Shown here in pieces: positions 1 to 8,348 of a stretch of DNA of 64,000 bases. The stretch's first letter is position 1. Every line of letters starts with the position of its first letter. The position numbers and the translations under genes were made by a program. The notes beneath the pieces were generated by a model. It saw only the letters and a list, made by a program, of their open reading frames with translations, was not told the origin of the DNA and ran no database searches. Source of the stretch: Paenibacillus sp. Root444D2 (GTDB lineage: Bacteria > Bacillota > Bacilli > Paenibacillales > NBRC-103111); assembly GCF_001426375.1 (NCBI RefSeq), contig NZ_LMEO01000004.1, positions 102,742 to 166,741 on the forward strand, read 5' to 3'.

Positions 1-1901
1 TTTACCGGCTCAGACACTTGAAGCTGCGCAAGCGGACGGTACGCCGTATTTTCTGGCCAAGAAGCTCGTTCATCAGCGTGGCCCTTCGCTTCAACAACGA
101 CCGCTCCACCGAGCAGTTCGGAATCGTAATACGATTGCAGCTCCGTTTCACGATCTAGAGACAAATTCGGAAGCATGCTGCCATTGTCAGCTTCCTCCAG
201 ACAATAAACTAGCGGACCGCGTTCAATAGCAGCTTTGCCTGCATTGGCCCTGATCTCCGGATGCGAGGAAATCAACTGAGCCTTAAGCACGGGCTCCCAT
301 TCCACGATGTCTCCCTTTGCCCATTGCCTATTTACGGCTGCATATCCATTCTCAACTTCGTATTCCGAAATCATGCCGTTAATTCTCATAACAGCTTGCC
401 CATAGCACCAAGACGGAATGCGCAGCGCAAGCGTGAACCCGGCATCCGGAACAGCAGTTAATTCAAATCGTACATAACCTTCCCATGGAAGACGCGATTG
501 CTGCTTTAGCGCCACTTGACCGACAGCTAGTTCGAACTGCGCTTCACTGCCTATGAACAGATGTGTATAAACTTTGTTATCCTCTACAGAAGTTGTATAA
601 ATATAGTCGTTCAAAGAGGTGAGAAGCCTTGCCACATTCGGTGGGCAGCAGGAGCAACCGAACCATTTCTGCCGCACCGACTTCACGTGCCTACGTTCCG
701 GATTATTTAAAGAAGCCTTCGGCCACACTTCCAGCGGATTAACATAAAAATAATGCTTACCATCCCTCGACATACTGCCTAAAACATTGTTATACAACGC
801 TCGCTCAAGGACATCAGCGTACTCGCTTTTCGCCTCCAATAACAGCATGCGGCGGGCGAAAAAGATTAGACCGATGGAAGCACACGTCTCTGCATATACG
901 GTATCGTTGGGCAAGTCGTGGTCGAAGGTAAACGCCTCACCGTGATGCGTCGAGCCGATGCCTCCTGTAATGTACATCTGTCGCTTCGTCGTATTATCCC
1001 ACAAACGACGGCACGCCTCGAGCAGCTCCCGGTCATCTGTCAGGCTTGCAAGGTCGGCCATCGCCGAATACATATAGACCGCCCGTACAGAATGGCCTAT
1101 TGCTACGTCCTGTTCACGAACTGGCACATGCGCCTGATTATAGGCTATTTGTTCAATGGTCGGAATCGGCAGCTCCTTCTTTGCCCAATGACTGTACCCG
1201 CCTCTTTGCTTGCATTCCTCAATCAGAAAGTTGGGTGATTGACCGCGCTCATCGATAAAAAATTGCGCCAGCTTCAAATATCGCTCCTCTCCCGTCGCAT
1301 GGTACAGCTTCACTAGCGCCAGCTCTATCTCCTGGTGGCCGTCATAGCCTCTCATTTTGCCCGGCTCACGACCAAATATGTTGTCGATATAGTCGGCAAA
1401 TTTGCACACGACATCAAGCAGCCTCCGTTTTCCCGTGGCCTCGTAATACGCAACCGCTGCCTCTATCATATGGCCCGCGCAGTAGAGCTCGTGCGCTTCA
1501 TGAAGATTCGTCCACTCATTGCCCGGTTCTTTGATCGAGTAATACGTGTTCAGATAACCGTTGCCGTGTTGGGCCTTGGCAATTAGCTCGATCAACTCGT
1601 CCGCAGTTCGCTCCAGCTCGGGGTCGGGTTGGCTCGCAAGCGAGTATCCTACTGCTTCAATCCACTTCGCCACATCGCTGTCCTGGAAAACCATCCCTCC
1701 GAATTCGCCTTCTTCCATCCCGGCCGCAATCCGGAAATTACGAATCGCATAACTCGGCTCAGCTTCTGGAATACGGTCGTTAAGCGCCTCCCATTGATAA
1801 GGAATAACCGTTCCCCGCACCAGCTCTGTAAATTGATTCCAAAACCCGTCCTGTATGCGTACATGCCTGCTGCTCTGCCGCTCGCTCATTGATATCCCCA
1901 T
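1..1901 (-). CDS. GH127 (DUF1680) beta-L-arabinofuranosidase family protein, C-terminus cut by window edge
   Basis: The frame is open from the ATG at 1901 to the left edge (633 codons), so only the C-terminal end is missing. The protein shows the GH127 signature WFGCSCCPPNVAR with Cys416, Cys418 and Cys419. In the characterised Bifidobacterium enzyme HypBA1 this cluster binds zinc and supplies the cysteine nucleophile. GH127 enzymes release L-arabinofuranose from the non-reducing ends of plant glycans and arabinosylated proteins. There is no signal peptide, so it acts in the cytoplasm on imported oligosaccharides. AGGAGG at 1910-1915 stands 8 nt before ATG 1901; ATG 1907 is too close and ATG 1889 too far. 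It diverges from the AraC regulator at 2049, which probably controls it. Exact substrate is inferred from family only. Confidence 0.93.
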   Translation of the reverse strand, partial: MGISMSERQSSRHVRIQDGFWNQFTELVRGTVIPYQWEALNDRIPEAEPSYAIRNFRIAAGMEEGEFGGMVFQDSDVAKWIEAVGYSLASQPDPELERTADELIELIAKAQHGNGYLNTYYSIKEPGNEWTNLHEAHELYCAGHMIEAAVAYYEATGKRRLLDVVCKFADYIDNIFGREPGKMRGYDGHQEIELALVKLYHATGEERYLKLAQFFIDERGQSPNFLIEECKQRGGYSHWAKKELPIPTIEQIAYNQAHVPVREQDVAIGHSVRAVYMYSAMADLASLTDDRELLEACRRLWDNTTKRQMYITGGIGSTHHGEAFTFDHDLPNDTVYAETCASIGLIFFARRMLLLEAKSEYADVLERALYNNVLGSMSRDGKHYFYVNPLEVWPKASLNNPERRHVKSVRQKWFGCSCCPPNVARLLTSLNDYIYTTSVEDNKVYTHLFIGSEAQFELAVGQVALKQQSRLPWEGYVRFELTAVPDAGFTLALRIPSWCYGQAVMRINGMISEYEVENGYAAVNRQWAKGDIVEWEPVLKAQLISSHPEIRANAGKAAIERGPLVYCLEEADNGSMLPNLSLDRETELQSYYDSELLGGAVVVEAKGHADERASWPENTAYRPLAQLQVSEPV

Positions 1902-2048
1902 CTGCATATCCTCCTAGAACTGTACATGATTTATATGACATTTGATTATCACTCTCATCCAGTTTATCCTTGTAAATATGGATGAACTACGAATAAATCA
2001 AACCTATTTCTTATAAAATTTCACACAACACTTCGGAGGGTATCGGGA
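1902..2048. promoter_or_regulatory. divergent promoter region between GH127 and AraC genes
   Basis: This AT-rich 147-bp stretch must hold the promoters of both divergent genes and probably the binding site of the AraC regulator. I see no unambiguous -35/-10 pair. An imperfect inverted repeat (atcc...ggat) lies around 1964-1984. Confidence 0.4.
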
Positions 2049-2912
2049 ATGAGCAAATCGGGAATCATTTGGATGGAGCTGCCGCCAGTGCCCTATTACA
2101 TTACGACCGGCTTATCGACCTTAAGTCCGGGAGAGCAGCACCCGAGCCGGCGGAATATCGGCATCTTCGATCTGCTTTGGGTTGTCAAAGGGACGTTATT
2201 CATCGGAGAAGAGGATAGTCAGTGGGAGATAACGGAAGGACAGACACTGCTGCTACTGCCCAACCGTTATCACTATGCGGTGAAGCCCTGCGAGACGGAG
2301 ACCGTTTTCTATTGGAATCACTTCGACTTTAAAGGGAGTTGGCTCCGGGCGGCGGACAATGCTGTAAACCCAGCCTACCCAGTCCAGCATGTATGGGCAA
2401 ACCCCTATACAATTCGGATTCGGCAATATGCCTCACCGCCGGAGTTTAGCCTTGCCGAGTGCCACCTTCGCAAAATGCTCGCATCGTCAGACCAACATCG
2501 CTCGGCGACCTTTTGGAACGAGCAGCAGCTGTTCATGGAGCTGCTGCGTCTACTAGAGGAAGGATATAGTGGAAGCGACTCTTCCCCAGCCTTAAAGCTC
2601 GCAGAGAAAGCAGAAGCTTACCTTCGGCAGCACTATCAGGCTGATGTGACGAATGAATCACTTGCGGAGGCTCTTCATTATCACCCGAACTACGTTGTTA
2701 GGTGCATGAAAGAGATCTACCACTGTACTCCGATGGAATATCTGTATGAGTATCGGCTGGAACAAGCAAAACTGCTGCTGATCAAAACAGATTGGCCGGT
2801 CGGGCAAATCGCCGAACGCGTCGGTTTTGGGTACGCCCCATACTTCTCCAACTGCTTCAAACAGTATGCCGGCATCTCACCTCTGCGTTTTCGCAAGCAG
2901 TTTTCACATTAA
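2049..2912 (+). CDS. AraC family transcriptional regulator with cupin sensor domain
   Basis: A 287-residue one-component regulator. The N-terminal half (about 20-130) reads as a small beta-barrel cupin that would sense a sugar, with the typical pattern ending in LLLLPNRYHYAVKP. The C-terminal 100 residues form the paired helix-turn-helix of the AraC family (IAERVGFGYAPYFSNCFKQY, ending SPLRFRKQF). Start: ATG 2049 preceded by GGAGGG with about 8 nt spacing. It is divergent from the GH127 gene and is probably its activator, responding to arabinose-type oligosaccharides; that role is inferred from position. No transmembrane segment is seen. Confidence 0.92.
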   Translation: MSKSGIIWMELPPVPYYITTGLSTLSPGEQHPSRRNIGIFDLLWVVKGTLFIGEEDSQWEITEGQTLLLLPNRYHYAVKPCETETVFYWNHFDFKGSWLRAADNAVNPAYPVQHVWANPYTIRIRQYASPPEFSLAECHLRKMLASSDQHRSATFWNEQQLFMELLRLLEEGYSGSDSSPALKLAEKAEAYLRQHYQADVTNESLAEALHYHPNYVVRCMKEIYHCTPMEYLYEYRLEQAKLLLIKTDWPVGQIAERVGFGYAPYFSNCFKQYAGISPLRFRKQFSH

Positions 2913-2945
2913 TTTTACTAATTGTGGACCTCATCGCAGTTTAAT

Positions 2946-3668
2946 TCAAAAACGAGCTGTTTTCATTTCTGCTAGAACTGTATCTTCATAGCCATGCTTT
3001 TCACCTCGAATGATGTCTTGGACACTTACTGGCTGACCCGTATGTCCGGACTCCAAGGCAGCGAACACGACTCCCAATGCTTCGAGACCACGTTCAGCGC
3101 TGGAAATAGGCTGCTTTTGCTCAGCTATCGCTTCCCACAATTCAATGTAAGAGTGGGCAAAAGGGTTTTCTACAACATCAGGCGCGTAACGTTGGATGAT
3201 TTCGGAATGGGTAACAATTGATTTGTCTTCAAGTGTTACGTGTTGACCAGGACGCAAACATCCTTTGCCCCCATAGATCCATACCCCATCAGTCTTCTCG
3301 CCGTGGGCTGCTGTGCTGCACATCCAATGACCCAGACCCCCATTCTCGAAACGGAATACAGTGACAGATGTATCTTCTCCGGTAGGGTGAATGGTTGTTT
3401 CACCGTCATTTAATTCCTTTTCAAAAATTCGCGTATAGGAGAACACTTCTTGGATAGGCCCATTCACTTCCGTGAAGAAATGAGTGCGGTGAACCCCGTG
3501 ATCGATAATCCAGCCTGCGCCCGCGCGGCCTTTCATATGACGCCAAGCAGTTCCAGCAAAAAACGAGCGTCCCAGTGTGACCGTTGCGTAATCCATGATC
3601 ATATATACATCGCCGATTAAGCCAGCTTTTACTGCGCGCGCCATCGCAACATTACCAGCGCCCAGCAC
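2946..3668 (-). pseudogene. Gfo/Idh/MocA family oxidoreductase lacking its N-terminal Rossmann domain
   Basis: The 240-residue frame matches the second half of Gfo/Idh/MocA sugar oxidoreductases, from the segment ARAVKAGLIGDVYMI through the beta-sheet domain to the C-terminus (family length is about 350-400). The first ~130 residues, with the NAD-binding GxGxxG fold and the EKP lysine, are absent. The frame stays open only to 3737, with residues unlike any Rossmann fold, and then meets a TAA at 3738-3740. The only candidate start is GTG 3668, with no convincing ribosome binding site. A protein made from here could not bind NAD in the usual way, so I call it a 5'-deleted remnant. It lies convergent to the AraC gene and downstream of the fructan operon. 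Confidence 0.75.
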
Positions 3669-3837
3669 ACTCGGCTCGGAAAGCGTCTCTATGCGATAGG
3701 CGGCAATGTGACAGTAGTTTCTATGAGTGTGTATCCGTTAGCTAATACATGGCGCGACGAATCGACTAGCGGAACCATTCCGCAAAAAGTTGTAATGGAT
3801 AAACCCAAGCTGGAGATCTATTTTTATTTCACAAAAC

Positions 3838-3852
3838 ATGTAAGCGCTTACT
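3838..3852. promoter_or_regulatory. cre-like operator (CcpA/LacI-type)
   Basis: The 15 bases ATGTAAGCGCTTACT fit every position of the Bacillus cre consensus WTGNAANCGNWNNCW and contain the perfect palindrome GTAAGCGCTTAC. On the minus strand it sits upstream of the oxidoreductase remnant, so it may be the surviving control site of that deleted gene. A sugar-specific LacI regulator is the alternative. Confidence 0.65.
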
Positions 3853-3864
3853 ATTCAGGAATGA

Positions 3865-3883
3865 GAAAAGCGCTTTTCGCGCT
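3865..3883 (-). terminator. intrinsic terminator of the fructan operon
   Basis: Reading the minus strand, AGCGC-GAAAA-GCGCT is followed by TTTTCTC. It starts about 22 nt after the stop of the cytoplasmic GH32 gene, the last gene of the operon. Confidence 0.6.
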
Positions 3884-3905
3884 AATCTAACAATCGATGA
3901 CCTAC

Positions 3906-5411
3906 TTACCCTTCCGTTGTTAACTTCCATGTGTCCAAGGTTTCCAGAAATGCTTCTCCATTCCTGGCGAACAACTTGATTCCCAGGCTGTCAGGTTTAG
4001 GGTAAATGCGGTTCGTTACGGTTTTCAGCCCGTTATTAGCAAACAGCTCAACAGAAGAGCGATCAATGAATATCTGCAGCTTAATGCGGCCATCCTCCAG
4101 TGGATTCAGATCCACTTCACATACACCGGCTTCGCCCGCACCAGAGTGATTACGATCCACTCTAAGCTTCCGGTCAGCAGCCGAATAGCTCACTTCCGTG
4201 TACTCGGAACCATCCTCTGAACAGCGAAGAAGCAGACCGAACTCAGCATCGCCAGCTAATTGATTCATGTTAAAAACGGCGATAAGTTCAAGCGCATCCC
4301 CATGAATTTCTAGCAAAGGTACTTCCGTACCCGCATAAATGGACAGATTGTTCACACGTTGATGAGTCCCGCGCATGGCTTTCAATTCCTCCACAGGCTC
4401 TATCCGCAGCGTTCCGTCCTCTGATAGTGTCAGTTCGCGAGGCAGGGTAAAAGCCCCCATCCAGCCATGATCCTGCTCCGGCATTTGAGCGCCCCAAATA
4501 TTCATCCAGCCTATGAGAATACGCCTTCCTTGTCCGTCCGTGAACGTTTGCGGAGCATAGAAATCAAAGCCATAGTCCAGCCGTTCCGCGTAACGGTAGT
4601 CGAAAATCCCGGTTTCATAGCTAAACTTACCGGTTAGATACATCGTCTTGGTCGTTCCCATATTCATAGGGGAAATCACCAGCACGTGGTCATCTCCGTT
4701 CCCTAGCGGAAACAAATCTGGGCACTCCCACATATCCCCCATCGTGCCATCGCTTTCAGCTACGACTTCGATATAGCTCCAATCCCGCAGATCAGAAGAC
4801 TTATACAGCAGCGCCTTGCCCAAGCCGTCTTTCCCGTATCCAATAACCATGTACCATACACCATCATGCTGCCAAACCTTCGGATCCCGAAATCCGAAGC
4901 CACCTTCCTCTGGCGCGCCAGCAATAACTGGGTTATACGCTGCTTTGTTGAAAGTAACCCCATCTGTGCTTGTCGCAATGCACTGAACCTCAGTGGGAGT
5001 GCGCCCATCAACATGCCCCGTGTAGATCAAAGTCAGCACACCGTTATCGTCTACAGCGCTGCCCGACCAGCAGCCGTATCCACCGCTTTCTCCCATATCG
5101 TAAATTTCTGATGGAGCCAACGCTACGGGCAGATGCACCCAGTTCACCAAGTCTTTACTTTTGGCATGCCCCCAGTGCATCGGTCCATTCTTCGGCTCAT
5201 AAGGATTGTGCTGATAAAATGCATGATATTCATGATTAAAATAAATCAGGCCATTCGGATCATTCATCCAGCCCGCTGGAGGCATCAAATGATAGTAAAG
5301 CCTGTAGTTCCCCTCTGTCGCTGCTGCAGAAACTTGCTCCAATGCCTTATTGGCTAAATCGACTCTTTCCTTATGAACTCTGTTCCGTTCCATATCTACT
5401 TGATGACTCAT
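3906..5411 (-). CDS. scrB: GH32 sucrose-6-phosphate hydrolase / beta-fructofuranosidase, cytoplasmic
   Basis: A 501-residue GH32 enzyme without a signal peptide. The catalytic triad is present: nucleophile Asp51 in WMNDPNG, stabiliser Asp176 in FRDP and acid/base Glu229 in WECPD. A five-blade propeller (about 35-340) is followed by the GH32 C-terminal beta-sandwich. It hydrolyses sucrose, sucrose-6-phosphate or short fructo-oligosaccharides imported by the permeases upstream. GAGGG lies about 9 nt before ATG 5411; Met7 is a less likely start. It is the last gene of the fructan operon, 29 nt after fructokinase. Because import is by ABC transporter and not PTS, unphosphorylated fructosides are the likelier substrate. 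Confidence 0.93.
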   Translation of the reverse strand: MSHQVDMERNRVHKERVDLANKALEQVSAAATEGNYRLYYHLMPPAGWMNDPNGLIYFNHEYHAFYQHNPYEPKNGPMHWGHAKSKDLVNWVHLPVALAPSEIYDMGESGGYGCWSGSAVDDNGVLTLIYTGHVDGRTPTEVQCIATSTDGVTFNKAAYNPVIAGAPEEGGFGFRDPKVWQHDGVWYMVIGYGKDGLGKALLYKSSDLRDWSYIEVVAESDGTMGDMWECPDLFPLGNGDDHVLVISPMNMGTTKTMYLTGKFSYETGIFDYRYAERLDYGFDFYAPQTFTDGQGRRILIGWMNIWGAQMPEQDHGWMGAFTLPRELTLSEDGTLRIEPVEELKAMRGTHQRVNNLSIYAGTEVPLLEIHGDALELIAVFNMNQLAGDAEFGLLLRCSEDGSEYTEVSYSAADRKLRVDRNHSGAGEAGVCEVDLNPLEDGRIKLQIFIDRSSVELFANNGLKTVTNRIYPKPDSLGIKLFARNGEAFLETLDTWKLTTEG

Positions 5412-5440
5412 CCTATCTCACCCTCGTTCCTAATCTCTTA

Positions 5441-6409
5441 TTACACATTTCCTACTTTGATTAACGTATCAATTTCTTCTATTGTACCAAGGGAAGGAAT
5501 GGCACCTTTCCGAGTCGTCGCTAAAGCACCCGCTGCATTCGCAAATCTCAAAGCGTTACATAATTCTGTTTCGCTCCAAGCCTGCAAAGGTTTTCCCAGC
5601 TTTAACACTTCATGTAGAAAAGCTCCGAGAAAGCCATCCCCTGCACCCGTTGTATCAACGGTATGAACAGAATAACTGTCCACCTTCCCCCACCAATCGT
5701 TCATTCGATAAAATGAGCCTTTGGGTCCCGCTGTTACTAATAGCAGCCCTATGGAATACCGCTCCATTAACTGTTTGGACGCAATTTCTATCTCCTGCTG
5801 CCCTGTCAAGAAAATGATCTCTTCTTCGGATACTTTCACGAGGTCAGCCAGTCTCAAGCCCGCATGAATAGCCTCCCTAGCATGATGTTCGTCCTCCCAC
5901 AAAGAAGGACGCCAATTGGGATCATAAGAAATAAGCGCACCTTTCTCCTTGGCCCTCTGAGCGGACTTAATCGTAGCTGAATAGGAAGGCTCCGCCGTCA
6001 TCGAGATGGATCCAAAGTGAAAAATCCGCGTTCCCTCCAGCATGGCCAGATTCACTTCATCCTCTCTCAATAGCTGGTCAGCACCAGGCTTTCGTGAGAA
6101 ATGAAAGGATCTCTCGCCTTGCGAATCCAAATGTATGAAGGCCATTGTCGTATGGGCTTCGTCAGATGCGATAAGCCCGCTATCTGACACACCCTGCTGC
6201 AGCAAGGCTTGCCGCAAATACCTACCAAAGGGATCATTGCCCACCTTCCCAATGAACCCGGTCTTCAGGCCGAGCTTAGCCATAGCGGCCACAACGTTCA
6301 CAGGAGCTCCTCCCGGATTGCGCTCAAACATAGGCTGTCCGGCGTCTGATAGACCTTGAGGTGTAAAATCAATTAAGTACTCCCCTAGTGCAACTGCATC
6401 ATAATTCAT
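5441..6409 (-). CDS. scrK: fructokinase, PfkB family
   Basis: A 322-residue ribokinase/PfkB-type sugar kinase that would phosphorylate the fructose released by the two GH32 enzymes of the operon. It has the N-terminal GEYLIDF strand, the GGAPVNVVAAMAKLG substrate-binding segment (33-47) and the C-terminal DTTGAGDGF motif with catalytic base Asp258. The length is typical. An AAGGG lies about 9 nt upstream of ATG 6409. It follows the permease gene by 39 nt and precedes the GH32 gene by 29 nt, so all are cotranscribed. Fructose specificity is inferred from the two GH32 neighbours. Confidence 0.92.
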   Translation of the reverse strand: MNYDAVALGEYLIDFTPQGLSDAGQPMFERNPGGAPVNVVAAMAKLGLKTGFIGKVGNDPFGRYLRQALLQQGVSDSGLIASDEAHTTMAFIHLDSQGERSFHFSRKPGADQLLREDEVNLAMLEGTRIFHFGSISMTAEPSYSATIKSAQRAKEKGALISYDPNWRPSLWEDEHHAREAIHAGLRLADLVKVSEEEIIFLTGQQEIEIASKQLMERYSIGLLLVTAGPKGSFYRMNDWWGKVDSYSVHTVDTTGAGDGFLGAFLHEVLKLGKPLQAWSETELCNALRFANAAGALATTRKGAIPSLGTIEEIDTLIKVGNV

Positions 6410-6448
6410 CTTAAGTTTCCCTTCTCCTCATTATGCATGATCCTTGGA

Positions 6449-7285
6449 TCAACCCTTAATACCTGACATCGTGATCCCCTGAATATAGTAGCGCTGCAAG
6501 AATAAAAACAGCAGCAGAATCGGCACTGTCGATAACGTGTTCGCCGCTAGTACCTTGGACCAATCCGTCCCTTCGTTAGAGGAAAACGTGGAAATGCCTA
6601 CTTGGATCATTTGCATCTTCTGATCATTGATCACAATAAGCGGCCAAAGATAGGAATCCCAATTGCCTAGGAATGTCATTAGGCCGAGTGTAATTAATGC
6701 GGGAACCGCCGCCGGAAGCACAATAGATACGAATGTGCGCGGTAAGCTAGCTCCATCTATGCGTGCCGCTTCCATCATTTCATCCGGGACCTCTGCGAAA
6801 AATTGCCGCAGCATAAAAATGCCAAACACGGACAACATCGAAGGTACGATCAGCGCTTTATAAGAATTAAGCCAGCCCAGATCATGCATGAGCAAGTAGT
6901 TCGGTACGAGAGTAACTTCACCTGGTATAATCATCGCGGACATAAATAAGGCAAACGCCACTGTTTTAAAGCGAAACCTGAGTTTCGCAAAAGCAAAAGC
7001 TGCCATCGAATTAATGATTAGCACTAGCGCAGTTACGATCGAAGCCACGAACAGAGTATTCCAGATATAACGAAGAAACGGATTTCGCGCATTAAAAATG
7101 ACATTATGAAAATTACGTCCCGTCCATTCCACGGGGATCAGCAGATGAATATTCAGAGACGTATATTTAAAAAGCTCCTGGTACGGACGAAATGAGCCGG
7201 CGACCATCCATAGGATCGGAGCGACAGATATCAGAGCGATCACAATCATGATGATCATTCTTACGATGTTGGTTATCCTCTTCAT
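6449..7285 (-). CDS. carbohydrate ABC transporter permease (MsmG/MalG type)
   Basis: A 278-residue CUT1-family inner permease with six predicted membrane helices. The cytoplasmic EAA loop reads EAARIDGASLPRTF and contacts the ATPase. It pairs with the permease at 7406-8323 and with the binding lipoprotein at 14399-15751 to import fructosides. AGGAG stands about 10 nt before ATG 7285. No ATPase gene is present in the locus, as is usual for CUT1 systems of Bacillota that share an MsmX-type ATPase. The leader between the two permeases carries a triplicated hairpin repeat. Confidence 0.92.
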   Translation of the reverse strand: MKRITNIVRMIIMIVIALISVAPILWMVAGSFRPYQELFKYTSLNIHLLIPVEWTGRNFHNVIFNARNPFLRYIWNTLFVASIVTALVLIINSMAAFAFAKLRFRFKTVAFALFMSAMIIPGEVTLVPNYLLMHDLGWLNSYKALIVPSMLSVFGIFMLRQFFAEVPDEMMEAARIDGASLPRTFVSIVLPAAVPALITLGLMTFLGNWDSYLWPLIVINDQKMQMIQVGISTFSSNEGTDWSKVLAANTLSTVPILLLFLFLQRYYIQGITMSGIKG

Positions 7286-7305
7286 AGCGATTCACTCCTA
7301 ATATA

Positions 7306-7407
7306 GGGATCTTTGAGCGTAGCTCAAAGTCTCTCCGCTTTGGGATCTTTGAGCGTAGCTCAAAGTCTCTCCGCTTTGGGATCTTTGAGCGTAAGTCTCT
7401 CCGCTTT
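7306..7407. repeat. three tandem 36-bp repeats, each with a hairpin, between two permease genes
   Basis: Units at 7306-7341 and 7342-7377 are identical (36 bp). The third (7378-7407) lacks a few bases in the hairpin. Each full unit contains the perfect stem CTTTGAGC-GTA-GCTCAAAG. The array begins over the stop codon of the upstream permease and ends 20 nt before the start of the next one, so it is transcribed inside the operon. Confidence 0.9.
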
Positions 7408-8323
7408 AATCAGTATCTTTGTTAAAAAGCTTCATTTGGATAAGTGAAATGGTCAACACAATCGCAAAGAGCACAAAAGCCGCCGCTGTTGCATACCCCA
7501 TCCTCATTTGCGTAAAAGCTTGCTTATAAATATAGAAAACAACCGTCTCCGTCGAGCTGTTAGGTCCTCCATTCGTCAACACGAATACGAGCCCTGATAG
7601 CTTGATTGCATCTATCGTGGTCATAATGACAACGAAGGCCATGGTCCGATTCAACAACGGAAGCGTAATCTTGAAAAATTGTTGAATCCTAGATGCGCCA
7701 TCCACCCTAGCAGCTTCGTATAGATCAGGGGAAATATTGTTCAGACCTGCCAGGAAGATGATCATAAAAAATCCGGCGCCTTTCCAGATCCCGAGCACAA
7801 TAATGCCATTCATCGCCGTGTCTGGATCGGATAGAAAGCTCGTAACCGGCAGGTGCAGAGCCTTGAGAATACTGTTCAAGAGCCCAAACTCTTTGTTGTA
7901 AATCAGCTTAAATACCGTTGCAGCCACCCCTGTCGAAATAATAACCGGGATAAAATAAAGCGTCCGGAACAGTCCTGCCGCCGCTGTTTTCTTCTGGATC
8001 AATAATGCTAACCCCAGAGCGATGCTCGTTTGAATCGGAATCACGATAATTGCAAAATAAAACGAATGCTTCAGACTGTTAAAGAAGGCGCGGTCCTTCA
8101 TCAGATGAGCATAATTATCCATTCCGACAAATACATCGCCTGCGCCTACTAACGAATAGTTTTTAAAGCTGATGATGAAGGCTTGCAGCATTGGGTAGAA
8201 CACGAAGACAAGCAATAAGGCTATCGCAGGTAAAATAAACCAGAATGCAGTAGCTTGCTCATGTCTTCGGAAGCTTTGCGATTTTTTTGTGGTTTCTACC
8301 ACTGTTTGTATCGCAGTATCCAT
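7406..8323 (-). CDS. carbohydrate ABC transporter permease (MsmF/MalF type)
   Basis: A 305-residue CUT1 permease. The first helix begins near residue 22, and the EAA loop reads EAARVDGASRIQQFF. I start it at ATG 8323 because GGAGGG at 8331-8336 stands exactly 7 nt before it. A longer in-frame reading to 8398 would overlap the levanase gene and has no such signal. It forms the membrane channel with the permease at 6449-7285. It lies 25 nt after the levanase stop, so import and extracellular fructan cleavage are coexpressed. Confidence 0.92.
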   Translation of the reverse strand: MDTAIQTVVETTKKSQSFRRHEQATAFWFILPAIALLLVFVFYPMLQAFIISFKNYSLVGAGDVFVGMDNYAHLMKDRAFFNSLKHSFYFAIIVIPIQTSIALGLALLIQKKTAAAGLFRTLYFIPVIISTGVAATVFKLIYNKEFGLLNSILKALHLPVTSFLSDPDTAMNGIIVLGIWKGAGFFMIIFLAGLNNISPDLYEAARVDGASRIQQFFKITLPLLNRTMAFVVIMTTIDAIKLSGLVFVLTNGGPNSSTETVVFYIYKQAFTQMRMGYATAAAFVLFAIVLTISLIQMKLFNKDTD

Positions 8324-8348
8324 GGTACATCCCTCCATTCCACTTCTA

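Noticed and set aside
7306..7407. CRISPR-like array
   Set aside because: Three units are directly abutting with no unique spacers, and no cas gene is in the window.
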